7,698 bases of DNA. Source: CAYOLL01 sp964404765 [NCBI: uncultured Gemmatimonadota bacterium] (lineage in GTDB: Bacteria > 4572-55). The notes under the pieces are model-generated. The model was not told the DNA's origin. It ran no database searches and saw only the letters and a list, made by a program, of their open reading frames with translations. The translations under genes were made by a program, and so were the position numbers. Shown here one piece after another: positions 1-5,427 of the stretch (positions are counted from its first letter, which is position 1; each line of letters begins with the position of its first letter). The stretch spans positions 1 to 7,698 of the forward strand of contig CAYOLL010000247.1 in NCBI GenBank assembly GCA_964404765.1, given 5' to 3'.

Positions 1-23
1 CAGCTATGTTTTTGCGTATTTTT

Positions 24-51
24 CTACAAACGGCTTGCCCCTACGGGGCAA
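24..51. repeat. GC-rich palindromic repeat, copy 1
   Basis: A 7-bp stem (TTGCCCC/GGGGCAA, 35-41 and 45-51) closes a 3-nt loop and sits next to CTACAAACGG. Read on the minus strand this gives GCCCC-N3-GGGGC, then a few bases, then CGTTTGTAG. The same pattern occurs on the plus strand at 7578-7604, so this is an inverted copy of a dispersed repeat. On the minus strand there is no T-tract after the stem, so it is not a convincing terminator for the receptor gene that ends at 176. Confidence 0.6.
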
Positions 52-111
52 AAAACATGGATGAACTTGATCGACCTTCAAAATTTAATTGGAAAGATGT
101 CTAATCAAATC

Positions 112-132
112 CGCAAACGTTTGCGCCGGCGC
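112..132. repeat. Overlapping perfect palindromes
   Basis: CGCAAACGTTTGCG (112-125) is a perfect 14-bp palindrome. It overlaps a second perfect palindrome, GCGCCGGCGC (123-132). Both lie about 45-65 bases past the stop of the chemoreceptor gene on the minus strand. They could form a hairpin at the transcript 3' end or be a protein-binding site, but no T-run follows on the minus strand. Confidence 0.5.
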
Positions 133-137
133 TCTAC

Positions 138-171
138 GCATTCTGTCTCCTGTCTCCAGCATTCTGTCTCC
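138..171. repeat. GCATTCTGTCTCC simple repeat cluster
   Basis: The 13-mer GCATTCTGTCTCC occurs at 138-150 and again at 159-171, with TGTCTCCA between. The same 13-mer recurs at 5387-5399, just downstream of the cheW stop, and a related reversed piece lies near 4936-4950. The cluster begins five bases from the receptor stop codon. Confidence 0.65.
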
Positions 172-175
172 TTCT

Positions 176-1636
176 TTACACCAACGCACTCAACAGCCGC
201 GCAGCATTTTCAATATTGTGCACGCCTTCCTTGGTTTGGCGGACACCGGAAGCCGTTTCTTTAGCCCCGATATTAAGGGAGGTCATTGCATCCACTACTT
301 GACGGATCGCCGCGGCTTGTTGTTGCACGTTCAGCGAAATCTGCTGCACGCTCTGCGAGGCCCCGCCGGCGGAATTGGAAATACGCCCCAGCACATCCGC
401 ATTTTGTTGGGCAATTCGTATGACTTCTTCCACCCGCTTGGTGCCTTCTTCAGTCACCATCACGGTCGAGTTCGTCGCCCGCTGAATATCACCCACCAGC
501 GTATTGATGCGATTGGCGGACTTTTTGCTTTCATCGGCTAATTTGCGGATTTCCGTGGCCACCACGGCAAAGCCTTTGCCATGCTCACCGGCCCGCGCCG
601 CTTCCACCGCAGCATTCAAGGCTAACAAGTTGGTTTGATTGGCCAGATCGGTAACCAGCGCCGTAATGCCCTGAATTTGGCTGGTCTGCTCGCTGAGCTT
701 GAGAATCTGCTCGGCAATGCCGCTGACCCGTTCTTGCAGATTGCGGGTCGCGGTCTGCGCTTGCACGATTTGGGTCGAACCCTCGTCAGCCAGTTTCAAC
801 ACTTGCTGGGCCTTTTCCGTGGCCGAATCGGCCTGCGTGGCCGATTGACGTGAAGAACGATCCAGCTCTTCCATCGTCGTGGTTGTCTCATTGACCGAAG
901 CCGATTGCTGCGACGCCGTGCGTTCGTGCTGCTCCAGCGTAGTGGAAATCTGGGTCAGCGCCCCGGAAATCGAACTGACACTGCTCCGCAAAGTCGTTGC
1001 AATAGACCGGCCCAACCCCAAAGAGATCACGACCGATGAAACCAGAATAATACCGGCCAGCATATAAATTAAACGATAAGTTTGCGCGACGGTTTTATCG
1101 GCGTTTTCCATAAAGCTTTCCGCCTTATCCTGTGAAAAATCCCGAATCTTCTCGGAGGCGTCTTTAACCGTCATGAAGGCTGCTGCTCCTTTGCCGGATA
1201 AAACACCGGCTTCAAATTCTTCCGCCTTACCGGCATGTTTAAGCTCGATCAAATCCAGACGCGCCTGTTGATAAGCGGCGCAGGCCTGCCGCAAATCTTC
1301 CACCTGTTTCTTATCGCCCAGAAAACGTTCTTCCAGAATATTCAGGTCTTCCAAAACCGCGGCATCGTACTCGTCCATTTTCTTGATCCGCTCGTTAATG
1401 CCATCGGCCTGGTCGACAATAATCAACTCGCGCATCATCATCCGGATTTCCAGCAGATGAATCGTAGCCTCGCGAATCGACATGCTGACGGTAAACGGAT
1501 GCCGATACAACTTGGTGGTCAAATCGGCCAGGGTCTGCATTTTGACAATCGACATCGCCACCATAATCACCAAAAACAGCATTAATAATCCAAACCCGCC
1601 GTTCAGCTTTGCCCGTATTTTCATATCGCCAAACAT
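176..1636 (-). CDS. Methyl-accepting chemotaxis protein, four-helix-bundle sensor, no HAMP
   Basis: This 486-residue transmembrane chemoreceptor senses a ligand outside the membrane and controls CheA through CheW. The start at 1636 is chosen because AAGGAGA lies 7 bases upstream; an in-frame ATG at 1693 would overlap the end of the preceding gene and has no such site. A first membrane segment (about residues 13-31) and a second (about 188-208) enclose a helical region of about 155 residues. That region contains LYRHPFTVS, typical of 4HB_MCP-type sensors. The cytoplasmic coiled coil runs from about 228 to 484. Its hairpin tip (334-367, [18 protein letters not shown]) is the CheA/CheW contact site. 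Only about 20 residues separate the second membrane segment from the signalling coil, too few for a normal HAMP domain. The C-terminus (LLSALV) has no CheR-tethering pentapeptide. The signalling domain nearly matches that of the receptor at 2647-4098, but the sensor does not. The ligand is unknown. Confidence 0.93.
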   Translation of the reverse strand: MFGDMKIRAKLNGGFGLLMLFLVIMVAMSIVKMQTLADLTTKLYRHPFTVSMSIREATIHLLEIRMMMRELIIVDQADGINERIKKMDEYDAAVLEDLNILEERFLGDKKQVEDLRQACAAYQQARLDLIELKHAGKAEEFEAGVLSGKGAAAFMTVKDASEKIRDFSQDKAESFMENADKTVAQTYRLIYMLAGIILVSSVVISLGLGRSIATTLRSSVSSISGALTQISTTLEQHERTASQQSASVNETTTTMEELDRSSRQSATQADSATEKAQQVLKLADEGSTQIVQAQTATRNLQERVSGIAEQILKLSEQTSQIQGITALVTDLANQTNLLALNAAVEAARAGEHGKGFAVVATEIRKLADESKKSANRINTLVGDIQRATNSTVMVTEEGTKRVEEVIRIAQQNADVLGRISNSAGGASQSVQQISLNVQQQAAAIRQVVDAMTSLNIGAKETASGVRQTKEGVHNIENAARLLSALV

Positions 1637-1643
1637 TAAGAAC

Positions 1644-1650
1644 TCTCCTT
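1644..1650 (-). promoter_or_regulatory. Ribosome binding site of receptor 1
   Basis: AAGGAGA on the minus strand lies 7 bases before the ATG at 1636. It decides the start in favour of MFGDMKIRAK over the upstream in-frame ATG at 1693. The site sits just after the stop codon (1668-1670) of the preceding broken gene, consistent with an original two-gene transcript. Confidence 0.75.
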
Positions 1651-1667
1651 TTCGTTCCTTCTTGCAG

Positions 1668-2162
1668 TTATATAAATAGCACATCTTCGACAATAAAATC
1701 CGGCGGCGTAGCGGGAATAGAAAAAATCACCAGCTTCCCTTCCGTTTTGCAGGCTCATGGAACAAGATGGTGGAAATTGACCGTGCATCGTTCGAACACG
1801 ATGACTTTCGACTCAAACCTTAGTAGAAAGGCCGCAAAAGCAACCCCAACCTTATTACCTTATTTCTTTTGCCTGTAACGGTTTAACTTTTAATTGGCGC
1901 AATAAGGTAATAAGGTGATGAAAGGCGGTTCCGTCGCTTTTCTACTAAGGTTGAAAAGCCGTAAGCGACGGTTACACCATCTTGTCCCATGAGCCGTTTT
2001 GCACTGCTTGCAGGCCATCCTTATTTCTTTGGCGTCATCCGATATTTTAAGAATAGTTCCCTCCAGAATCCGGTATTTAGTGTCGGACAGCCGCTCTTCT
2101 TTAAGGTCACCCAACAGGATAAATTTATCGGGATATTGTTTCCGTATGTCAGACCATTTCAT
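1668..2162 (-). pseudogene. Small unnamed gene interrupted by a MITE
   Basis: The gene starts at 2162 with AAGGAA 6 bases upstream. It reads MKWSDIRKQYPDKFILLGDL onward to MACKQCK, then runs into an inserted element. Inside the element the frame adds about 35 foreign residues and stops at 1890-1892. On the far side the same frame resumes as CKTEGKLVIFSIPATPPDF and ends at a TAA at 1668-1670. Removing the 244-bp element and one 8-bp target copy (252 bp) gives an uninterrupted 80-residue protein. I know similar short proteins, with an N-terminal W-x-x-I/L-x-x-x-x-P motif and a C-terminal S-x-P-x-T-P motif, only as hypothetical proteins in several environmental phyla. No function is assigned. 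A 55-residue N-terminal part could still be made, but it would lack the conserved C-terminal strand. Confidence 0.85.
1744..2003. mobile_element. 244-bp MITE with 8-bp target duplication
   Basis: The element spans 1752-1995. Its ends are 21-bp inverted repeats (1752-1772 and 1975-1995, 20 of 21 paired) beginning GGCTCATGG. It is flanked by an exact direct repeat GTTTTGCA at 1744-1751 and 1996-2003. Two further nested inverted pairs lie inside: 1816-1829 with 1939-1952 (14 bp, perfect) and 1849-1864 with 1901-1916 (16 bp, perfect, ACCTTATTACCTTATT). The whole element can fold into one long interrupted hairpin. A side hairpin, CCGTCGCTT (1931-1939) with AAGCGACGG (1963-1971), competes with it. 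No transposase is encoded, so it would have to be mobilised in trans. An 8-bp duplication fits several insertion sequence families and I do not assign one. The coordinates given here include the target duplication. Confidence 0.9.
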
Positions 2163-2206
2163 GGAGGCTTCCTTCGCATTCCGTCTTCGATTTTCTGCAT
2201 TAAAAA

Positions 2207-2464
2207 TTACAACAGTGATGCCGGTTCCAAGTAGCGTTCCTGCCCGGTGAAAAGGAAACCGCGCTGTCCCGTTTCAGCATCCACCAGCATCTTTTTAATT
2301 TCAGCCACTTGCAGCCGGACATCATACGTGTGGGTAACCCAGTTCAGGCCTTCCTTTGACTGGCGAGAACTCATTCCGGATAAGATGGCAATAATGATAA
2401 TGATGCTAAAAATAACCCCAAAACCTGTCAAAAGCAGTTGATTGATCTTCAATTCGGTTTTCAT
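2207..2464 (-). pseudogene. Truncated CHASE3-sensor gene, N-terminal fragment
   Basis: The 85-residue frame from the ATG at 2464 (AGAGG 5 bases upstream; a GTG two codons earlier is also in frame) has a short cytoplasmic start and a strong membrane segment (about residues 9-30, rich in Ile). It then has the start of a CHASE3 extracellular sensor, with the hallmark DAETGQRGFLFTG at 62-74 and GQERYLEP at 74-81. In full-length proteins this motif is followed by about 100 more sensor residues, a second membrane segment and a histidine kinase or chemoreceptor module. Here the reading ends four residues later in ASLL and a stop. No continuation is found in any frame before the next gene at 2162. 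This is best read as the remnant of a receptor or kinase that lost its 3' part by deletion or recombination. It could still make a short membrane peptide. Confidence 0.75.
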
Positions 2465-2554
2465 ACGCACCTCTTTCGAAAATTTTGGCTAATAAAGCAC
2501 GTTTGTGGAGATAAAAAACAGTCGGTTTGCGAGTAGACCGCCCAAAGTGCGCCA

Positions 2555-2620
2555 ATGTCCCCGGCACTTTTAAAGCGATGCTGTCTAAAACTTGGCCTGT
2601 GCTTCAAGTGCCGGGGACAT
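2555..2620. repeat. 15-bp palindromic repeat, GTCCCCGGCACTT type
   Basis: ATGTCCCCGGCACTT (2555-2569) and its perfect reverse complement (2606-2620) enclose a 36-nt spacer. It lies between the stop of receptor 2 (2647) and the start of the truncated CHASE3 gene (2464). From memory, similar GTCCCCGGCAC palindromes are common dispersed repeats, some associated with REP-type Y1 transposases. None is encoded here. It could act as a 3' stem-loop of the receptor mRNA, but the large loop and lack of a T-run argue against an intrinsic terminator. Confidence 0.7.
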
Positions 2621-2646
2621 ACCGTAATTTAGAAAGCAAATTAGCA

Positions 2647-4098
2647 TCACACCATCGCGTTTAATCGTTGGGCCGCGCTATTGATATTCTGTACGCCTTC
2701 CTTGGTCTGACGCAAACCGGAAGCCGTTTCCTTCGCGCCGGCGTTAAGCGCGCCCATGGCATCCACCACTTGTCGGATCGCCGCGGCCTGCTGCGAAACA
2801 TTCAGCGAAATCTGCTGCACGCTCTGCGAGGCCCCGTCGGCAGAACTGGCAATACGCTTCAGCACGTCTGCATTCTGCTGGGCAATGCGGGTCACTTCTT
2901 CCACCCGCTTGGTGCCTTCTTCCGTCACCATAACCGTCGAATTCGTCGCCCGTTGAATATCACCCACCAGCGTATTGATGCGATTGGCCGACTTTTTGCT
3001 CTCATCGGCTAATTTGCGGATTTCCGTGGCGACAACGGCAAAGCCCTTGCCATGTTCGCCGGCCCGCGCCGCTTCCACCGCCGCGTTCAAAGCTAACAAA
3101 TTGGTTTGGTTGGCCAGATCGCTGACTAAGGCCGTAATGCCCTGGATCTGACTGGTCTGTTCGCTGAGTTTAAGAATCTGCTCGGCAATGCCGCTGACCC
3201 GTTCTTGCAGATTGCGGGTCGCCGTCTGCGCTTGCACGATTTGGGTCGAACCTTCGTCAGCCAGTTTCAACACTTGCTGGGCCTTTTCTGTGGCCGAATC
3301 GGCCTGCGTGGCCGATTGCCGTGAAGAACGATCCAGCTCTTCCATCGTCGTCGTCGTCTCGTTGACCGAAGCCGACTGCTGCGCCGCCGTCCGTTCGTGC
3401 TGCTCCAGGGTGGTGGAAATCTCGTTGGACGCGCCGGCAATATTGCCGACCGCTTCTTTCAGCCGGTTGCCGATCATCGCCGCGATCCATAAAGCGGTGA
3501 TAACCGCTAAAGTAGTGGCAACTAAAGCGCCAAAAATAACCACACGCAGGAGCCAACCCAGAGCGGCTTCTTCTTCCTTACTCTGCGTTTCGCGCAATTC
3601 CAACTCGCGTTTTTCAAACTCGTTGACTAATTCGTTCATTTCCTGGGCGGCGCGTTTGCCCTCGCCCTGTTTCCAGATGGTTACCGCTTCTTCCGGCTTG
3701 CCTTCGTCAACCAGCTTTATCAGATGGTCGTTGAGCTGCTCGATTTTGTTAGTCGTGTCGCCGATCTTTTCCAAAGTCTGCTGGGCCGCATCGTCTTTTA
3801 CCAGCGCCTTTAATTTGGCCAGATGCTCCTGCACGGCCGCTTTGCCTTCGCTATAAGCATTGGCCGAGGTTTCTTCTTTTTGTAATAAGTAGCCGCGCGC
3901 CGTCCGTTGCAGCGTGTTATCGGCGTTCTGTAAATCTTTGATTTCAAAGATAACAGTATTGATGTGACTGACCGCCGCGCTTTTTTCGTCAACGTCCTGC
4001 ACACTGTTGTAGACAAAAAAGGCCACTATAACCAGCAGCGCCATCGGCACTAAATAACCCAGCAAAATCTGACCCCGTAACTTGAGTGACGCAAACAT
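2647..4098 (-). CDS. Methyl-accepting chemotaxis protein, CHASE3-like sensor, no HAMP
   Basis: This 483-residue transmembrane chemoreceptor starts at the ATG at 4098, with a full AAGGAGG 6 bases upstream. Membrane segments lie at about residues 10-31 and 182-205. The helical external domain between them contains [15 protein letters not shown] (59-73), a degenerate form of the CHASE3 motif, and is rich in Lys and Glu. The cytoplasmic coil runs from about 226 to 481. Its tip (331-364, [18 protein letters not shown]) binds CheA and CheW. As in the receptor at 176-1636, HAMP is missing or reduced to about 20 residues, and there is no C-terminal CheR-binding pentapeptide. From about [12 protein letters not shown] to the C-terminus the two receptors are close copies, whereas their sensors differ. 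The pair therefore looks like a duplicated output module joined to different inputs. The gene starts 61 bases after the Uma2 stop and appears to have its own promoter. Confidence 0.94.
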   Translation of the reverse strand: MFASLKLRGQILLGYLVPMALLVIVAFFVYNSVQDVDEKSAAVSHINTVIFEIKDLQNADNTLQRTARGYLLQKEETSANAYSEGKAAVQEHLAKLKALVKDDAAQQTLEKIGDTTNKIEQLNDHLIKLVDEGKPEEAVTIWKQGEGKRAAQEMNELVNEFEKRELELRETQSKEEEAALGWLLRVVIFGALVATTLAVITALWIAAMIGNRLKEAVGNIAGASNEISTTLEQHERTAAQQSASVNETTTTMEELDRSSRQSATQADSATEKAQQVLKLADEGSTQIVQAQTATRNLQERVSGIAEQILKLSEQTSQIQGITALVSDLANQTNLLALNAAVEAARAGEHGKGFAVVATEIRKLADESKKSANRINTLVGDIQRATNSTVMVTEEGTKRVEEVTRIAQQNADVLKRIASSADGASQSVQQISLNVSQQAAAIRQVVDAMGALNAGAKETASGLRQTKEGVQNINSAAQRLNAMV

Positions 4099-4104
4099 AC
4101 CGAA

Positions 4105-4111
4105 CCTCCTT
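4105..4111 (-). promoter_or_regulatory. Strong ribosome binding site of receptor 2
   Basis: AAGGAGG on the minus strand lies 6 bases before the ATG at 4098. It is the best Shine-Dalgarno match in the window. Confidence 0.8.
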
Positions 4112-4130
4112 GTAAAAAATGAAAGGGTGA

Positions 4131-4136
4131 ATTATA
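4131..4136 (-). promoter_or_regulatory. Possible -10 element for receptor 2
   Basis: A perfect TATAAT on the minus strand sits 32 bases before the start codon, in the short gap after the Uma2 stop. The hexamers 16-18 bases further upstream (TGTTTA or GTTTAA) match a -35 box poorly. It may be a weak or activator-dependent sigma-70 promoter, or chance in AT-rich DNA. Confidence 0.35.
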
Positions 4137-4159
4137 AATGTGTGAACGTAACTTAAACA

Positions 4160-4903
4160 TTAACCGAACAACTCGCGCAATTTGAGTTCAAAACCGGGCA
4201 AAAGAGACGTGGTCAAAATTTCCCGGGCCGAATGAATTCCATCGGCATTGTAAACCAGGATTTGTTTTGCGGTCGGCAAGACCAGCCAGACCTCTTGCGC
4301 CCCGCAGTCGATATAGAAACGCGCCTTGTCAAAAACAGCATTCGCTTTGTCATGCGGGGAGATGATCTCGACGGCCAGATCCGGAGCAATGGTCGGATAC
4401 GTGTGCGTATCGGTCGGAAGACGCTCCGTGCGGATAAAGGAAATGTCCGGGGCGCGGCTTTCGCGACTGCTATCGGGATTTAGACGATAATTGGCGTCTG
4501 AAGCCGCGCGCCCGATTGGATTTGATTTCAGGTAGCTTTTCAGTTGGACGCCAATCTCCAATATCAATTCACCGTGATCGAATGTGGACATTTTTCTGAT
4601 CACCTTTCCGTCAATGAGTTCAAAAGAGTAGTCCGGCGGATTCAACTCCAGCTCGTCCAACGTCACGTCATTGCGCTCTTCATAAGCCGGCTCGTCTTCG
4701 TCGCAAAAAGCGTCTTTTCTGACGACTTTTCCGTCAATGAGCTCAAACGGGTAGTCGGGCGGGTTTAATTCCAACTCGTCCAGCGTCACGTCATCGCGCT
4801 CCTCATAAGCCGGAACGTCTTCGCCATAAAAGTCGTGCTTTCTGACGACTTTTCCGGTCGTTTTTTGCTCCGGCGTTAGATGCGGGATATTTTCGACAAT
4901 CAT
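4160..4903 (-). CDS. Uma2-family PD-(D/E)XK protein with duplicated N-terminal module
   Basis: This 247-residue protein belongs to the Uma2 (DUF820) family of PD-(D/E)XK nuclease-fold proteins, which expand to many copies in some bacterial genomes and have largely unproven roles. The start at 4903 is chosen because AAGGAG lies 7 bases upstream; in-frame ATGs at 4924 and 4921 lie upstream of that site. The core begins near residue 80 (DELELNPPDYSFELIDGKVI). The acidic positions of the fold are visible as APD (D153), DLAVEIISP (E179) and a downstream K193. EVWLVLP (204-210) and the ending SLLPGFELKLRELF are also typical. Before the core, a 41-residue unit occurs twice (17-57 and 58-98), each unit carrying AYEER-DVTLDELELNPPDY-FELID. 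This makes the protein about 50 residues longer than the usual 190-200. The acidic signature looks intact, so a nuclease activity is possible but unproven. No partner gene is evident. Confidence 0.88.
   Translation of the reverse strand: MIVENIPHLTPEQKTTGKVVRKHDFYGEDVPAYEERDDVTLDELELNPPDYPFELIDGKVVRKDAFCDEDEPAYEERNDVTLDELELNPPDYSFELIDGKVIRKMSTFDHGELILEIGVQLKSYLKSNPIGRAASDANYRLNPDSSRESRAPDISFIRTERLPTDTHTYPTIAPDLAVEIISPHDKANAVFDKARFYIDCGAQEVWLVLPTAKQILVYNADGIHSAREILTTSLLPGFELKLRELFG
4610..4855 (-). repeat. 123-bp tandem duplication inside the Uma2 gene
   Basis: Two consecutive in-frame copies (4855-4733 and 4732-4610) encode GKVVRK, about ten variable acidic residues, then AYEER and TLDELELNPPDY. 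A third partial copy, GKVIRK, starts at 4609. The exact 41-codon period and high but incomplete nucleotide similarity point to a tandem duplication that has since diverged, mainly in the variable acidic stretch. Confidence 0.9.
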
Positions 4904-4910
4904 AGGCGCT

Positions 4911-4916
4911 CTCCTT
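4911..4916 (-). promoter_or_regulatory. Ribosome binding site of the Uma2 gene
   Basis: AAGGAG on the minus strand lies 7 bases before the ATG at 4903. It lies within the reading frame of the longer 254-residue alternative, which argues for the shorter product. Confidence 0.7.
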
Positions 4917-4972
4917 ATCATCATTTTAGATTCAGAAAACAGGAGACAGATAGTGTGTCTACCTCGACAATG

Positions 4973-5104
4973 TTACCTTAAAGCTTTCAACGCAGAGTTC
5001 GCTGAGAACGCAGAGAAAGGCGAAGAAAAGCGGCGTTGATAAAGCAAAATTCGCTTCTTCTTTACTTTTTCTCTGCGCCCTTTGCGCCTCTGCGTTTAAG
5101 GTAA
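4973..5104. repeat. CGCAGAG-rich foldback repeat
   Basis: The outer arms TTACCTTAAA (4973-4982) and TTTAAGGTAA (5095-5104) are perfect inverted copies. Inside them, 4989-5019 and 5065-5096 are imperfect inverted copies built on AACGCAGAG and CGCAGAGAAA. This CTCTGCG-CCTTTGCG type of intergenic repeat is, from general knowledge, widespread in large bacterial genomes. It encodes nothing. Confidence 0.75.
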
Positions 5105-5131
5105 GTTTTAGGACAGAATAAAATCAACATT

Positions 5132-5227
5132 GTCATGGCGAGCCGTTTCTGCGAAGCCATCTCGTGAATCAAGCCGGGATTGCTTTGCTTCGCTCCTCGC
5201 AACCGCAAAAAACGCTCCTCGCAATGA
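5132..5227. repeat. GTCATGGCGAG / CTCGCAATGAC palindromic repeat
   Basis: The element begins GTCATGGCGAG (5132-5142) and ends CTCGCAATGAC (5217-5227), its inverted copy with one mismatch. Internal sequence includes GCGAAGCCATCTCG and ATTGCTTTGCTTCGCTCCTCGC. This matches the familiar TCATTGCGAGCGAAGC-type dispersed intergenic repeat. It has no coding capacity. Confidence 0.65.
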
Positions 5228-5283
5228 CGCGTAAAAATAGGAAAATAATTCTACAGTGTTTAAGATATTGTTTTTGGCGACGA

Positions 5284-5345
5284 TGTAGCACAGATTAGCA
5301 ATCTGTGCCTATCCCACAAAGCACAGATTGCTAATCTGTGCTACA
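5284..5345. repeat. Perfect 25-bp inverted repeat with nested palindromes
   Basis: The arms at 5284-5308 and 5321-5345 are exact reverse complements separated by 12 bases. Each arm is itself nearly palindromic, with CACAGATT and AATCTGTG around AGC or GCT. The DNA can therefore fold as one long hairpin or as two short ones. It lies about 80 bases past the cheW stop on the minus strand and might act as an mRNA 3' stem, but no T-run follows. Confidence 0.9.
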
Positions 5346-5386
5346 AATGCTTTATCACATTAATTACTTACCATTGTCGAGTTGCG

Positions 5387-5423
5387 GCATTCTGTCTCCC
5401 GTATTCTGTATTCCGTCTCCTGT
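5387..5423. repeat. GCATTCTGTCTCC repeat cluster downstream of cheW
   Basis: The 13-mer GCATTCTGTCTCC (5387-5399) is followed by degenerate copies GTATTCTG and TATTCCGTCTCCTG up to 5423. It sits five bases past the cheW stop, mirroring the cluster at 138-171 that sits five bases past the stop of receptor 1. Confidence 0.65.
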
Positions 5424-5427
5424 TCGT

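Larger units (their letters stand above)
4963..5381. repeat. Distant inverted pair bounding the intergenic repeat cluster
   Basis: CTCGACAATG (4963-4972) is the exact reverse complement of CATTGTCGAG (5372-5381). Just outside the pair, the left side has ACAGGAGACAGA and the right side has TCTGTCTCC, which also pair in inverted sense. All other palindromes of this gene-free stretch lie between these two sites. Ten bases alone could match by chance, but the paired flanking pieces support a real relation. Confidence 0.4.

Noticed and set aside
35-56. Intrinsic terminator formed by the GCCCC/GGGGC stem followed by an A-run
   Set aside because: A terminator for minus-strand transcripts needs T after the stem in that direction. 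The run of T on the minus strand comes before the stem, and no plus-strand gene ends here.
89-541. Plus-strand frame opposite receptor 1 with a look-alike at 2668-3012
   Set aside because: The two frames resemble each other only because both are opposite homologous receptor coding sequence, so their similarity is not evidence of a gene.
1637-1693. Longer start for receptor 1 at 1693
   Set aside because: It would place 19 residues including two cysteines before the membrane helix, overlap the end of the preceding gene, and ignore the AAGGAGA located inside that extension.
2163-2206. A 13-codon minus-strand mini-ORF (MQKIEDGM...) ending in an ATGA overlap with the split gene
   Set aside because: It is too short to support, has no clear ribosome binding site, and the overlap can occur by chance. 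It could be the tail of a lost gene but nothing confirms it.
3188-3856. Long plus-strand open frame of 222 codons opposite receptor 2
   Set aside because: It is antisense to a clear chemoreceptor and its Ser/Cys-rich translation is what the reverse of an Ala/Glu/Thr-rich coiled coil gives. No start signal is seen.
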